From NCBI GenBank assembly GCA_910585455.1, contig CAJUEL010000072.1:1-16317 (forward strand): a DNA stretch of 16,317 bases, read 5' to 3'. This document shows, piece by piece, positions 6,705 to 13,792 of this stretch (its first letter is position 1; each line of letters starts with the position of its first letter). A program made the position numbers and the translations under genes. The notes beneath the pieces were generated by a model. That model worked only from the letters and a program-made list of their open reading frames with translations. It ran no database searches and was not told the origin of the DNA. This stretch comes from an uncultured Eisenbergiella sp. Its GTDB lineage: Bacteria > Bacillota > Clostridia > Lachnospirales > Lachnospiraceae.

Positions 6705-7601
6705 TTATGTCACGGGCTCCAGTACCCGCCGCATATCCTCCGGCAGGGGCAGGGTGAACTCCATCCGTTCCTGCGTGATGGGGTGATTGAATACGAGCCG
6801 CGCGGCGTGCAGCGCCTGCCGGCTGATGTATTCCATATCCGGATTATAGAGGGAATCCCCCACAAGGGGAAAGCCCGCGTATTTCATATGAATCCGTATC
6901 TGATGGGTACGGCCTGTTTCCAGCCAGAGGCGGACCAGGCTGTGCCCGTTTTTTTGGGTGACGGTTTCATAGTGGGTGACCGCCCTTTCCCCGTTTTCCC
7001 AATCGATGGTCCGCTCAATGATGGAGCCGGGCTTCCTGCCCAGGGGCGCGTCGATTGTGCCGGAGGGCGGCAGGATGGGGCTGCGGGCGATAGCCAGGTA
7101 TTCCCGGTGAATTTCCCGCCTTTTCACCATGGCGGAAAGCATGCAGCCGCTGACCATATGCTTGGCGATGATCGTCAGCCCGGAGGTATTGTGATCCAGA
7201 CGGTTGATGCAGCGGAACACGAAGGGGCAGTTTTGCTGCTGATAGTACCAGGCGACCGCATTGCCCAGAGAATTGGTATAATTGCGCATGGACGGATGGA
7301 TGGGCATGTCCGGCTGCTTATTGACGACCAGAATGTCCCCGTCCTCATACACGATGGAGAGGGGAAGCTCTACCGGCACGATTTTCGGAGAGGATTCGTT
7401 CTCCCGGATATGTACGGTGAGCGCGTCTCCTTCCTGCAGCCAGTATACCAGATATTCCGGTTTTTGGTTTACCAAAACGCTGTCCGGCATTTTTTTTAAT
7501 TCCGCCAGACAGGCGCTGGAATAGCCCTTTCTTTTCAAAAAGCCGGCTACGCTGCAGCCGGCTTCTCCTGTTTTGATGCAATAGTGTAAGATTCTTTCCA
7601 A
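6705..7601 (-). CDS. RluA-family pseudouridine synthase, 298 aa
   Basis: This enzyme isomerises uridine to pseudouridine in ribosomal or transfer RNA. The catalytic motif INRLDHNTSGL carries Asp136, followed by family motifs REYLAI, the GRTHQIRIHM block and GFPLVGDSLY. Residues 1-65 form an S4-like N-terminal region (SVAGFLKRKGYS...VNQK...LQEGD), as in RluD/YlyB-type enzymes. The frame begins at TTG 7601 with GGAG 6 bases upstream; the ATG at 7612 is in another frame and is not usable. It starts 24 bases after the potD stop on the same strand with no terminator visible, so it is probably the last gene of the pot operon or reads through from it. Target nucleotide cannot be told from sequence. 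Confidence 0.88.
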   Translation of the reverse strand: MERILHYCIKTGEAGCSVAGFLKRKGYSSACLAELKKMPDSVLVNQKPEYLVYWLQEGDALTVHIRENESSPKIVPVELPLSIVYEDGDILVVNKQPDMPIHPSMRNYTNSLGNAVAWYYQQQNCPFVFRCINRLDHNTSGLTIIAKHMVSGCMLSAMVKRREIHREYLAIARSPILPPSGTIDAPLGRKPGSIIERTIDWENGERAVTHYETVTQKNGHSLVRLWLETGRTHQIRIHMKYAGFPLVGDSLYNPDMEYISRQALHAARLVFNHPITQERMEFTLPLPEDMRRVLEPVT

Positions 7602-7625
7602 TACAGCTCCATCCTTTCGTGGGTG

Positions 7626-8714
7626 TCAGTTTGATTTGACTTCCTTCCACATGCTGTTATAGAGGGCGTCGCCTTCTTCCCCCAGATAGGAAAAGGTTTC
7701 CAGATCGTACTGGGACAGGTCAGGGAAGGCGATGGAGGAATTGCGGATCTCCTCATCCTCGATCAGCTCCCGCGCCGCGTCGTTGGGGGTGGAGTAGGTG
7801 ATATATTCAAAATTCAGCAGCGCGATATCGGGGCGGCACATGAAATCGATGAATTTTTCCGCATTTTCCATATTGGGCGCATTTTTCGGAATGACCCAGG
7901 AATCGATCCAGACGTTGGTGCCTTCTTTGGGGATCACATATTCCAGATCCGGATTTTCCCGCTGTGTATAAATGGCTTCGCCGGAGTAGATCACGCCAAG
8001 GGCGGCTTCCCCGCCGATCATCTTGTCCCGCACCTGGTCGATGACATAGGCCTGCACCAGAGGCTTTTGCGCGATCAGCAGATCCCGCGCTGCCGAAAGC
8101 TCATCGGGATCGGTGCTGTTCATGGAATTGCCGTTTAGCCGAAGGGCGACCATGAAGGCGTCCCGGACGGAATCCTGCATGAGAATGTTGTCTGCGTATT
8201 TTTCGTTCCAAAGAATGGACCAGCTGTCCACGGTATCGTCCACCATCGTTTTGTTATAGAGGATGCCCACCGTGCCCCAGCAGTAGGGAACGGAATATTT
8301 GTTTTCAGGATCGAAGCCCCGTGCCTGCTCCCAGTACTGGGAGCCGATATTTTCCTTCGCGTTGGGAATGTTATCAAAGTTGATTTCCGCCAGAAGATCG
8401 TTGTCGATCATTTTCCGGATCATGTAATCCGAAGGGCAGATCACGTCATAGGCGGACGCGCCTGCTTCCACCTTTGGATACATGATCTCATTTGTTTCGA
8501 ATTCGTCATAGACTACCTTGATGCCGGTTTCCTCCTCAAACATATCGATGGTTTCCGGATCAATGTATTCGCCCCAGTTGTAGACGACGACCTCTCCGTT
8601 TGCGGCTGTATTGTCTGCAGAGCCGCAGGCGGTAAGGGAAATGGCAAGAAGAGCGGATGCCATGAGGAGGCCGCCCGCTTTTTTCCCGCAGGAAAAGACA
8701 GTTTTATTTTTCAT
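7626..8714 (-). CDS. potD: Spermidine/putrescine ABC transporter substrate-binding lipoprotein PotD, 362 aa
   Basis: This captures polyamines outside the membrane for the PotABC importer. The N-terminus has a positively charged segment, a hydrophobic stretch and the lipobox SLTAC with lipid-bearing Cys30, as expected for a Gram-positive lipoprotein. The mature part begins EVVVYNWGEYIDPE, the usual PotD/PotF opening, and continues with YDVICPSDYMI, VPYCWGTVGILYN and TNVWIDSWVIPKNAPN, where family members place the aromatic and acidic residues that hold the amine. Length is typical. ATG 8714 has AAAGGA upstream. It is the last transporter gene of the operon, separated from potC by 52 bases with a palindrome. 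Confidence 0.92.
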   Translation of the reverse strand: MKNKTVFSCGKKAGGLLMASALLAISLTACGSADNTAANGEVVVYNWGEYIDPETIDMFEEETGIKVVYDEFETNEIMYPKVEAGASAYDVICPSDYMIRKMIDNDLLAEINFDNIPNAKENIGSQYWEQARGFDPENKYSVPYCWGTVGILYNKTMVDDTVDSWSILWNEKYADNILMQDSVRDAFMVALRLNGNSMNSTDPDELSAARDLLIAQKPLVQAYVIDQVRDKMIGGEAALGVIYSGEAIYTQRENPDLEYVIPKEGTNVWIDSWVIPKNAPNMENAEKFIDFMCRPDIALLNFEYITYSTPNDAARELIEDEEIRNSSIAFPDLSQYDLETFSYLGEEGDALYNSMWKEVKSN

Positions 8715-8750
8715 GTGATTCGTTCCTTTCTGTTTTTATTTTAAAGGAAG

Positions 8751-8764
8751 CCGGCATATGCCGG
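8751..8764 (-). repeat. Perfect palindrome between potC and potD
   Basis: CCGGCATATGCCGG is a 14-base perfect palindrome at the potC 3' end; with flanking AA/TT and a G-U pair the RNA stem reaches about 10 pairs. In the minus-strand mRNA it would form a small hairpin just before the potD ribosome binding site region. Hairpins at this position can protect upstream mRNA or set different levels of the binding protein and permeases. No T-run follows, so it is not a strong terminator. Confidence 0.45.
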
Positions 8765-8766
8765 TT

Positions 8767-9558
8767 TCATGATCTGCCGGGCATTTTGGGCTCCTTTGGC
8801 TTCGGCGTATGATTGACCAAAAGCAATAGCACCAGCACCGTGACGAAGATCAACGTGGAAAGAGCGTACATTTCCGGCTTGATGCCCTTTTTGACCTCTG
8901 TGTAAATTTTGGTGGACAGCGTATCCACGCCGGGCCCCTTCGTGAAATGGGTGATGATGAAATCGTCCAGCGACATCGTAAACGCCATCAGAAAGCCGGA
9001 AAGGATACCGGGCATCAGGTCCGGAAATACCACCCGGAAAAACGCCTGACTTTTCGAAGCGCCCAGATCCAGCGCCGCTTCATAGACGCTGGGGTTTAGC
9101 TGCTTCATCCGGGGCATGACGCTCAAAATCACGTAAGGGATGTTGAACGTGATGTGGGACAGCAGGATCGTGGTAAAGCCAAATTTCGCCCGCAGCGTCA
9201 AAAACAGCAGCATCAGGGAAATGCCGGTCACGATTTCCGCGTTCAGCATCGGAATGTTGGTGATGCTCATGAAAAGGGCGCGGTTCGCCCGCTTCATGCT
9301 GTTGATGGACAGGGTCGCCACCGTGCCGATCAGCGTTGCGATGAGGGCGGATAAAAAGGCGATCAGCAGCGTGTTCGTGAGCGCCTGCATGATTTCCGCG
9401 TTGGCAAACAGCGCGCCATACCATTTCAGGGTGAAGCCGCCCCATTTCGCTCTTGTCCTGCTGGCGTTAAAGGAGAGCACGATCAGGGTGACGATCGGCG
9501 CGTACATGAAGATAAAAATCAGGGCGATATAGATTTTCTGCGCATATTTTTTGATCAT
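8767..9558 (-). CDS. potC: Polyamine ABC transporter permease PotC, 263 aa
   Basis: This is one of the two membrane subunits of the PotABCD polyamine importer. It has about six membrane segments, starting FIFMYAPIVTLIVLSFNAS, a classic PotC opening. The cytoplasmic EAA loop that contacts the ATPase is at about residues 160-188 (EAALDLGASKSQAFFRVVFP, then PGILSG). TNIPMLNAEIVTGISLM and SLDDFIITHF are further family signatures. Its ATG overlaps the potB stop by four bases (9555-9558), indicating translational coupling. Length is normal. Confidence 0.92.
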   Translation of the reverse strand: MIKKYAQKIYIALIFIFMYAPIVTLIVLSFNASRTRAKWGGFTLKWYGALFANAEIMQALTNTLLIAFLSALIATLIGTVATLSINSMKRANRALFMSITNIPMLNAEIVTGISLMLLFLTLRAKFGFTTILLSHITFNIPYVILSVMPRMKQLNPSVYEAALDLGASKSQAFFRVVFPDLMPGILSGFLMAFTMSLDDFIITHFTKGPGVDTLSTKIYTEVKKGIKPEMYALSTLIFVTVLVLLLLVNHTPKPKEPKMPGRS

Positions 9559-10415
9559 AAGGCGTTTCCCTCCCCGTTTTTATCAAAAATGGCAGTCAGC
9601 AGCATGTTGATCAGGATGAACACCATCAGCACGATGGAAAGGCCGCTGCCCAGATGCCAGTTGCTGGCCTGGGTGAACTCCTGCTCGATGACGTTGCCGA
9701 TCAGCAGAATTTTGCTGCCGCCCAGCAGATTGCTGATGACGAAGGTGGTCAGGGCCGGCACGAACACCATGGTGATTCCGCTGATGACGCCGGGAACGGA
9801 AAGGGGCAAAATGACGCGCAGGAAGGTCTGCACCGCGTTTGCGCCCAGATCATAGGCGGCGTTCACCACGTTCGGATCGATCTTGGTGAGCGAATTATAT
9901 AAGGGCAGCACCATGAAGGGCAGAAAATTATATACCATGCCCAGAATGATCGCCCCCGGCGTGTTGATGATGTTGAGTGTGGGCAGATGCAAAAAGGAAA
10001 GAACCGAATTGATCACGCCGGTTTTTTCCAGCAGGGTCTGCCAGGCGAGGGTACGCAGCAGAAAATTCATCCACATGGGAAGAATGAAAATCAACACGAT
10101 GAAGCTTTGTCTGCTGACATTTTTCTGCGCCAGGATCATCGCCAGCGGATAAGCGAGCAAAAGGCAGATCAGGGTGCTCACAAAGGAGAGCAGCAGCGAG
10201 AGCCACAGCGCTTTCGCATGCTCTGCCGAGGCGATGGAAATGACATTTTCCAGTGTGAAAGCGCCGCTTTTGTCCGTCAGCCCATAATAAAAGATCATGC
10301 ACAGGGGAATGACGATGAAGGCGGCGGACCACACCAGGTAGGGGGCGGTCAGAAGCTTCTGGTTAAAATATGAAATTTTTATGCTTTCCGGTTTCTTTAC
10401 AGCAGCCTTATTCAT
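9555..10415 (-). CDS. potB: Polyamine ABC transporter permease PotB, 286 aa
   Basis: This is the second membrane subunit of the importer. The chain has a membrane segment at about 25-45, then a run of segments with SFIVLIFILPMWMNFLLRTLAW and NFLPFMVLPLYNSL, both characteristic of PotB. The EAA loop lies at about 186-213 (NAAYDLGANAVQTFLRVILP, then PGVISG). The start overlaps the end of potA by eight bases (10408-10415) and the end overlaps potC by four, so the three are one tightly coupled unit. Confidence 0.92.
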   Translation of the reverse strand: MNKAAVKKPESIKISYFNQKLLTAPYLVWSAAFIVIPLCMIFYYGLTDKSGAFTLENVISIASAEHAKALWLSLLLSFVSTLICLLLAYPLAMILAQKNVSRQSFIVLIFILPMWMNFLLRTLAWQTLLEKTGVINSVLSFLHLPTLNIINTPGAIILGMVYNFLPFMVLPLYNSLTKIDPNVVNAAYDLGANAVQTFLRVILPLSVPGVISGITMVFVPALTTFVISNLLGGSKILLIGNVIEQEFTQASNWHLGSGLSIVLMVFILINMLLTAIFDKNGEGNAL

Positions 10416-11481
10416 CGATCGTCACAGCCTCCTCATCCTCCGAAGCCGGTTTGTTCATGATCTGAATGTCAAAGGGATCCACCCGGATGCCGACCTGGGC
10501 GCCCACCGGGAACATATCGGTGGAATGGACCAGCCACTCAAAGCCGTTGGCGGTGACTTCCATTTCATAATGGACGCCCTTGAAGATCAGATGGGTGACT
10601 TCTCCCGTCAGCGTGCCATCCCCGGGAGCGACCAGATCCACGTCCTCGGGGCGGATGACCACGTCCACAGGCTTGTTGGTGCCAAAGCCCTTGTCCACGC
10701 AGGCGAATCTGGCGCCGAGAATCTCCACCAGCTCATCCCGCACCATGGTGGAGGGGATGATATTGGAATCGCCGATGAAGTCCGCCACAAAGGCATTTTC
10801 CGGTTCGTTGTAAATCTTCTCAGGCGTGCCGATCTGCTGGATATAGCCCTGGTTCATGACCACGATGGTGTCGGACATGGTGAGCGCCTCCTCCTGGTCG
10901 TGGGTGACATAAATGAAGGTGATGCCAAGCTCATTTTTCAAGCGGATCAGCTCATACTGCATGTCCTGACGCAGCTTTAAGTCCAGCGCTCCCAGCGGCT
11001 CATCCAAAAGCAGAAGCTTTGGCTCGTTGACGATGGCGCGGGCGATGGCGATCCGCTGCTGCTGTCCGCCGCTTAGGGAATCGGGCATGCGGCTGCCAAA
11101 GCCGTCCAGGTTGACGAGCCTGAGCGCATATTTGATTTTGTCCTCTATGTACGCCTTTGTCTTTCCCTTGATCTTTAAGCCGAAGGCGATATTTTCCGCG
11201 ATTGTCATGTGGGGGAACAGCGCGTATTTCTGAAATACGGTGTTGAGCTGGCGCTTGTTCGGCGGAAGATTGGTAATGTCCCTGCCGTTAAACAGGACAA
11301 CGCCCTGATCGGGCTTCTCAAAGCCGCCGATGATGCGCAGCGTGGTGGTCTTGCCACAGCCGCTGGGACCCAGAAGCGTCAGAAATTCATTTTCACGGAT
11401 GTAAAGGTTCATGTCGTCCAAAACTGTGTTATCGCCATATGTCTTGGTGATATGCTGTAAGTCGATCAATTTTGTGCTCAT
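10408..11481 (-). CDS. potA: Polyamine ABC transporter ATPase PotA, 357 aa
   Basis: This is the ATP-hydrolysing subunit. All nucleotide-binding motifs are intact: Walker A GPSGCGKTT (38-46), Q-loop Gln84 in VFQKYALFPHMT, signature LSGGQQQR (136-143), Walker B LLLLDEP (156-162) with catalytic Glu161, and H-loop His194 in YVTHDQEEA. NEPENAFVADFIGDSNI at about 225-241 and the TOBE-type C-terminal domain mark it as PotA-like rather than a generic importer ATPase. It begins at ATG 11481, 55 bases after the regulator gene, and its end overlaps potB. Linkage to potBCD supports the polyamine assignment, although other CUT-like substrates cannot be excluded by the ATPase alone. Confidence 0.92.
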   Translation of the reverse strand: MSTKLIDLQHITKTYGDNTVLDDMNLYIRENEFLTLLGPSGCGKTTTLRIIGGFEKPDQGVVLFNGRDITNLPPNKRQLNTVFQKYALFPHMTIAENIAFGLKIKGKTKAYIEDKIKYALRLVNLDGFGSRMPDSLSGGQQQRIAIARAIVNEPKLLLLDEPLGALDLKLRQDMQYELIRLKNELGITFIYVTHDQEEALTMSDTIVVMNQGYIQQIGTPEKIYNEPENAFVADFIGDSNIIPSTMVRDELVEILGARFACVDKGFGTNKPVDVVIRPEDVDLVAPGDGTLTGEVTHLIFKGVHYEMEVTANGFEWLVHSTDMFPVGAQVGIRVDPFDIQIMNKPASEDEEAVTIDE

Positions 11482-11536
11482 TTGTAAAAACCTTTGCAGC
11501 GCGCAACGCTGTTCCTTTCTTTGTCATTTGCTATAC

Positions 11537-12076
11537 CTAAAAGCTTGGCGGGCTGGATACCCAGATGAGGGAAGCGCCCGTTTTTGGGGATGCCGTAATG
11601 TAGTGGGTGGACTTCGGCGTAAAATAAAAGGATTCCCCTTTTTTGGCGCGGTAGCTCTTTTTCCCGATATGGATGGTGATGCTGCCTGAAAGCACATAGC
11701 CGAATTCCTCCCCCTCGTGGGGATTATCCGGATAGGTGCTGCCGCCCGGCGCCAGGGTCATGCGGATCGGCTCCATGATGTTCTTCTGGGCGTTGGGAAT
11801 GATCCATTCCGTTTTGTTCTGGCATTCCTCATCCAGCTTTTCAAAATAGTCTGCATCGTGGAAGACGATCTGCTCCTCCGGTTCCTCGTTGAAAAAATCC
11901 TTTAAGTCGGTGCCCAGCGCCAGCAGGATATCCACCAGTGTGGCGATGGAAGGAGAGGTCAGGTCCCGTTCCAGCTGTGAGATAAAGCCCTTTGACAGCT
12001 CCGTGCGGTCCGCCAGCTCCTCCTGGGTGAGGTTTTTCTGAATCCGCAGTTCCTTCAGTTTTGCTCCGATTTCCAT
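11537..12076 (-). CDS. XRE-family regulator with C-terminal cupin domain, 179 aa
   Basis: Residues 1-60 are a Cro/CI-type helix-turn-helix (LKELRIQKNLTQEELADRT, then LSKGFISQLERDLTSPSI). Residues about 105-175 form a cupin domain (HEGEEFGYVLSGSITIHIG, then KKGESFYFTPKSTHYI). This layout is shared with PuuR and with regulators that are regularly the first gene of Clostridia pot operons, so it probably senses polyamines and controls its own operon. It starts at ATG 12076 with AGGAAAGG upstream and is 55 bases ahead of potA. Its likely binding sites are the TAAAC/GTTTA half-sites near 12499-12525, just after the operon promoter. No odd features in the protein itself. Confidence 0.88.
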   Translation of the reverse strand: MEIGAKLKELRIQKNLTQEELADRTELSKGFISQLERDLTSPSIATLVDILLALGTDLKDFFNEEPEEQIVFHDADYFEKLDEECQNKTEWIIPNAQKNIMEPIRMTLAPGGSTYPDNPHEGEEFGYVLSGSITIHIGKKSYRAKKGESFYFTPKSTHYITASPKTGASLIWVSSPPSF

Positions 12077-12093
12077 AGGTTATGCCTTTCCTG

Positions 12094-12122
12094 GGCGGTT
12101 TCCACTTTATGCGGGAACCGCC
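12094..12122 (-). promoter_or_regulatory. Hairpin just upstream of the XRE-cupin ribosome binding site
   Basis: GGCGGTTTCC (12094-12103) and GGGAACCGCC (12113-12122) pair with one mismatch around a 9-base loop. In the operon mRNA this stem ends a few bases before AGGAAAGG and the ATG, so it could affect translation of the first gene. No T-run follows on either strand, so a terminator role is unlikely. Confidence 0.4.
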
Positions 12123-12141
12123 GGATCTTGTGATTGCCTTA

Positions 12142-12460
12142 CTCCGGTGAGGATACGGCGGCGGCAGATGCGCGCGGCAGGACAGAGAGGGCTTTCTTTG
12201 GCAGGATGCAGGGACGGTGTTTTTGCGGCATTATCCAAAACGGGGAATTCCTGCAAACCGGCGCTACATTCCAAAGCGCATCAGGGCGCGATCAACTCAC
12301 TTCGTTCGGACAGTATCGCGCCCTGATGCAGGAATGCTCTGCCGGTTTGGGAATTCCGCCGTTTTGGATACAGCCGCAAAAACACCGTCCCTGCATCCTG
12401 CCAAAGAAACTCCTCCCCGGCCTGCCGCGCGCATCTGCCGCCGCCGTGTTGCAGCCGGAA
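12142..12460. repeat. Long imperfect palindrome (about 300 bases) in the pot operon leader
   Basis: Two arms of about 135-145 bases face each other around a 22-base loop (12293-12314). Perfectly complementary blocks are 12155-12181 with 12421-12447 (27 bases), 12193-12229 with 12373-12409 (37 bases), 12232-12243 with 12359-12370, and 12278-12292 with 12315-12329 (15 bases). The rest pairs with scattered mismatches and small bulges. The loop contains ACTCACTTCGTTCGGA. No protein-coding signal fits: open frames inside are by-products of the palindrome. It lies between the operon promoter (-10 at 12542-12547) and the first gene, so it should be transcribed as part of the leader. It may be a palindromic intergenic element or small non-autonomous mobile repeat rather than a dedicated regulator. 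Confidence 0.85.
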
Positions 12461-12498
12461 AGCGTCGTCATCCTTTCCGGCTGTCATTACATATATTT

Positions 12499-12525
12499 TA
12501 AACAAAAAGTTTACTAAAACTAAAC
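12499..12525. promoter_or_regulatory. Cluster of TAAAC/GTTTA half-sites, probable operator of the pot operon
   Basis: Three half-sites alternate in orientation: TAAAC (12499-12503), GTTTA (12509-12513) and TAAAC (12521-12525). The last two form GTTTACTAAAACTAAAC, an inverted repeat with a 7-base centre. The cluster starts about 10 bases downstream of the predicted transcription start, a good position for repression by the XRE-cupin protein, but binding is inferred from position only. Confidence 0.45.
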
Positions 12526-12541
12526 AAACGCACTGATATCC

Positions 12542-12569
12542 ATTATAGAGCCTTTTTGCATATTGTCAA
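12542..12569 (-). promoter_or_regulatory. Consensus sigma-A promoter of the XRE-potABCD operon
   Basis: On the minus strand TTGACA (12569-12564) and TATAAT (12547-12542) are both perfect and are spaced by 16 bases. Transcription would start near 12535 and produce a leader of roughly 460 bases before the XRE-cupin ATG. Such a strong promoter fits a repressed operon. Confidence 0.75.
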
Positions 12570-12621
12570 TGGGGGAAAAAAATATTTTTCTGGATAATAT
12601 TGGATAATTTGTAAAAGGGGA

Positions 12622-12651
12622 TTAACAAAAGGCGGGGTTGTATGCTAAAAT
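12622..12651 (+). promoter_or_regulatory. Probable promoter of the lactonase-type gene
   Basis: TTAACA (12622-12627) and an extended -10 TGCTAAAAT (TAAAAT at 12646-12651) are 18 bases apart and point to the gene at 12716. Weaker match than the divergent promoter. Confidence 0.45.
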
Positions 12652-12715
12652 AGAAGAAATGCCGCAGGGCACGGGAGTGAACGGCGGGAAAATATTGACC
12701 GGGAGGTTTTGGGTT

Positions 12716-13765
12716 ATGAGCGGAAAATATGTGGCCTATGTTTCCACCTATACGATGGGAGATCATCATGGCATTTGTATTTATGACGTGGATATGGAGA
12801 ATGGAAGATTTTCCTTAAAGGACAGGGTGGAAATCACGAATTCTTCTTATCTAAGTATTTCTCACAACAGAAAGTGGCTTTATTCCATCACGGATTTTGG
12901 GCTGGAGTCCTATGAGATTCAGTCGGACGGCACGCTAAAAACGATCAACCGCGCCGGAATCAACGGCATGCGCGGACACTATGTTTCCACGGACTATACC
13001 GACCGATTCATTTTCGTGGCGGGCTGGCACGATGGTAAGATCACGGCGCTGCGCTTAAATGAGGACGGCAGTGTGGGCGAAATCACCGATGAGATTTTTC
13101 ATAAGGGTCTGGGCAGCATTGCGGAGCGTAATTTCCGCCCTCATGTGAGCTGTGTGAAAATGACCCGTGACAACAAGTATCTGTGCGCGGCGGATATGGG
13201 GCTGGATCATACAAAGGTATACCGCCTGGATCATGAAAGCGGCAAGCTCAAGCTGGCGGATGTCATCCGCAGCGAGGTGGAATCGGCGCCCAGCCACATC
13301 AAATTCAGCAAGGAAGGCAATTTCCTTTATATCGTCCATGAGCTGAAGAAGATCATCGACGTATATACCTATCAGGAGGAGCATGATAATCCGTTTTTTG
13401 AGAAGATCCAGACAATTCCGACGGTAAACGATTATCATGCCAGCGGCACGGCGGCGAGCGCGTTAAATCTGTCCGAGGACTTTAAATATCTGGTCAGCTC
13501 CAATGCGGGGGATAACAGCGTCGTGATTTATCAGATTGACGAACAGAGCGGACTTTTGCAGAAGCTTCTCTGCCTGCCCATCAGCGGAGAATATCCCAAG
13601 GACGCGGCGTTGTTCCCGGACAACCGGCATCTGGTTTCCTTAAACCATGAATCCAGCACTATGACCTTTTTCAATGTGGATATGGAAAAGGGACTGATCG
13701 TCATGAACGGGAAGGAGATTCCGGTGGATCAGCCCAACTGCGTGATTTTCCATAAGATTGGATGA
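12716..13765 (+). CDS. Lactonase family protein, 7-bladed beta-propeller (6-phosphogluconolactonase-like), 349 aa
   Basis: The sequence is built from seven repeated four-strand blades typical of the YbhE/Pgl-type lactonase family (PF10282). The opening YVAYVSTYTMGDHHGICIYDVD matches the family start, and blade repeats such as SYLSISHNRKWLYSI, SHIKFSKEGNFLYIVHEL, LNLSEDFKYLVSSNAGDNSVVIY and YPKDAALFPDNRHLVSLNHES have the conserved P/S-x-x-x-S-x-D-x-x-x-LY pattern. Some members hydrolyse 6-phosphogluconolactone in the pentose phosphate pathway; many are uncharacterised. There is no signal peptide, so it is cytoplasmic. ATG 12716 is chosen over the upstream GTG/TTG frame (open from 12638) because GGGAGG (12701-12706) lies 9 bases before it. 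It is divergent from the pot operon; no functional link is evident. Confidence 0.82.
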   Translation: MSGKYVAYVSTYTMGDHHGICIYDVDMENGRFSLKDRVEITNSSYLSISHNRKWLYSITDFGLESYEIQSDGTLKTINRAGINGMRGHYVSTDYTDRFIFVAGWHDGKITALRLNEDGSVGEITDEIFHKGLGSIAERNFRPHVSCVKMTRDNKYLCAADMGLDHTKVYRLDHESGKLKLADVIRSEVESAPSHIKFSKEGNFLYIVHELKKIIDVYTYQEEHDNPFFEKIQTIPTVNDYHASGTAASALNLSEDFKYLVSSNAGDNSVVIYQIDEQSGLLQKLLCLPISGEYPKDAALFPDNRHLVSLNHESSTMTFFNVDMEKGLIVMNGKEIPVDQPNCVIFHKIG

Positions 13766-13792
13766 TGTGGCAGATAATAGCTAGGTGTGTAA

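Noticed and set aside
6783..7499. A 238-codon plus-strand open frame opposite the pseudouridine synthase
   Set aside because: Antisense shadow of a conserved gene with GC-rich third positions; no start signal or recognisable domain.
9883..10980. Several plus-strand open frames opposite potA and potB, one of 199 codons
   Set aside because: All are complementary to well-conserved transporter genes and have no ribosome sites or family motifs.
12134..12517. Open frames on both strands inside the leader palindrome (up to 127 codons)
   Set aside because: They arise because the palindrome is GC-rich and self-complementary; no ribosome site, no family resemblance, and the same peptide pattern appears mirrored on the other strand.
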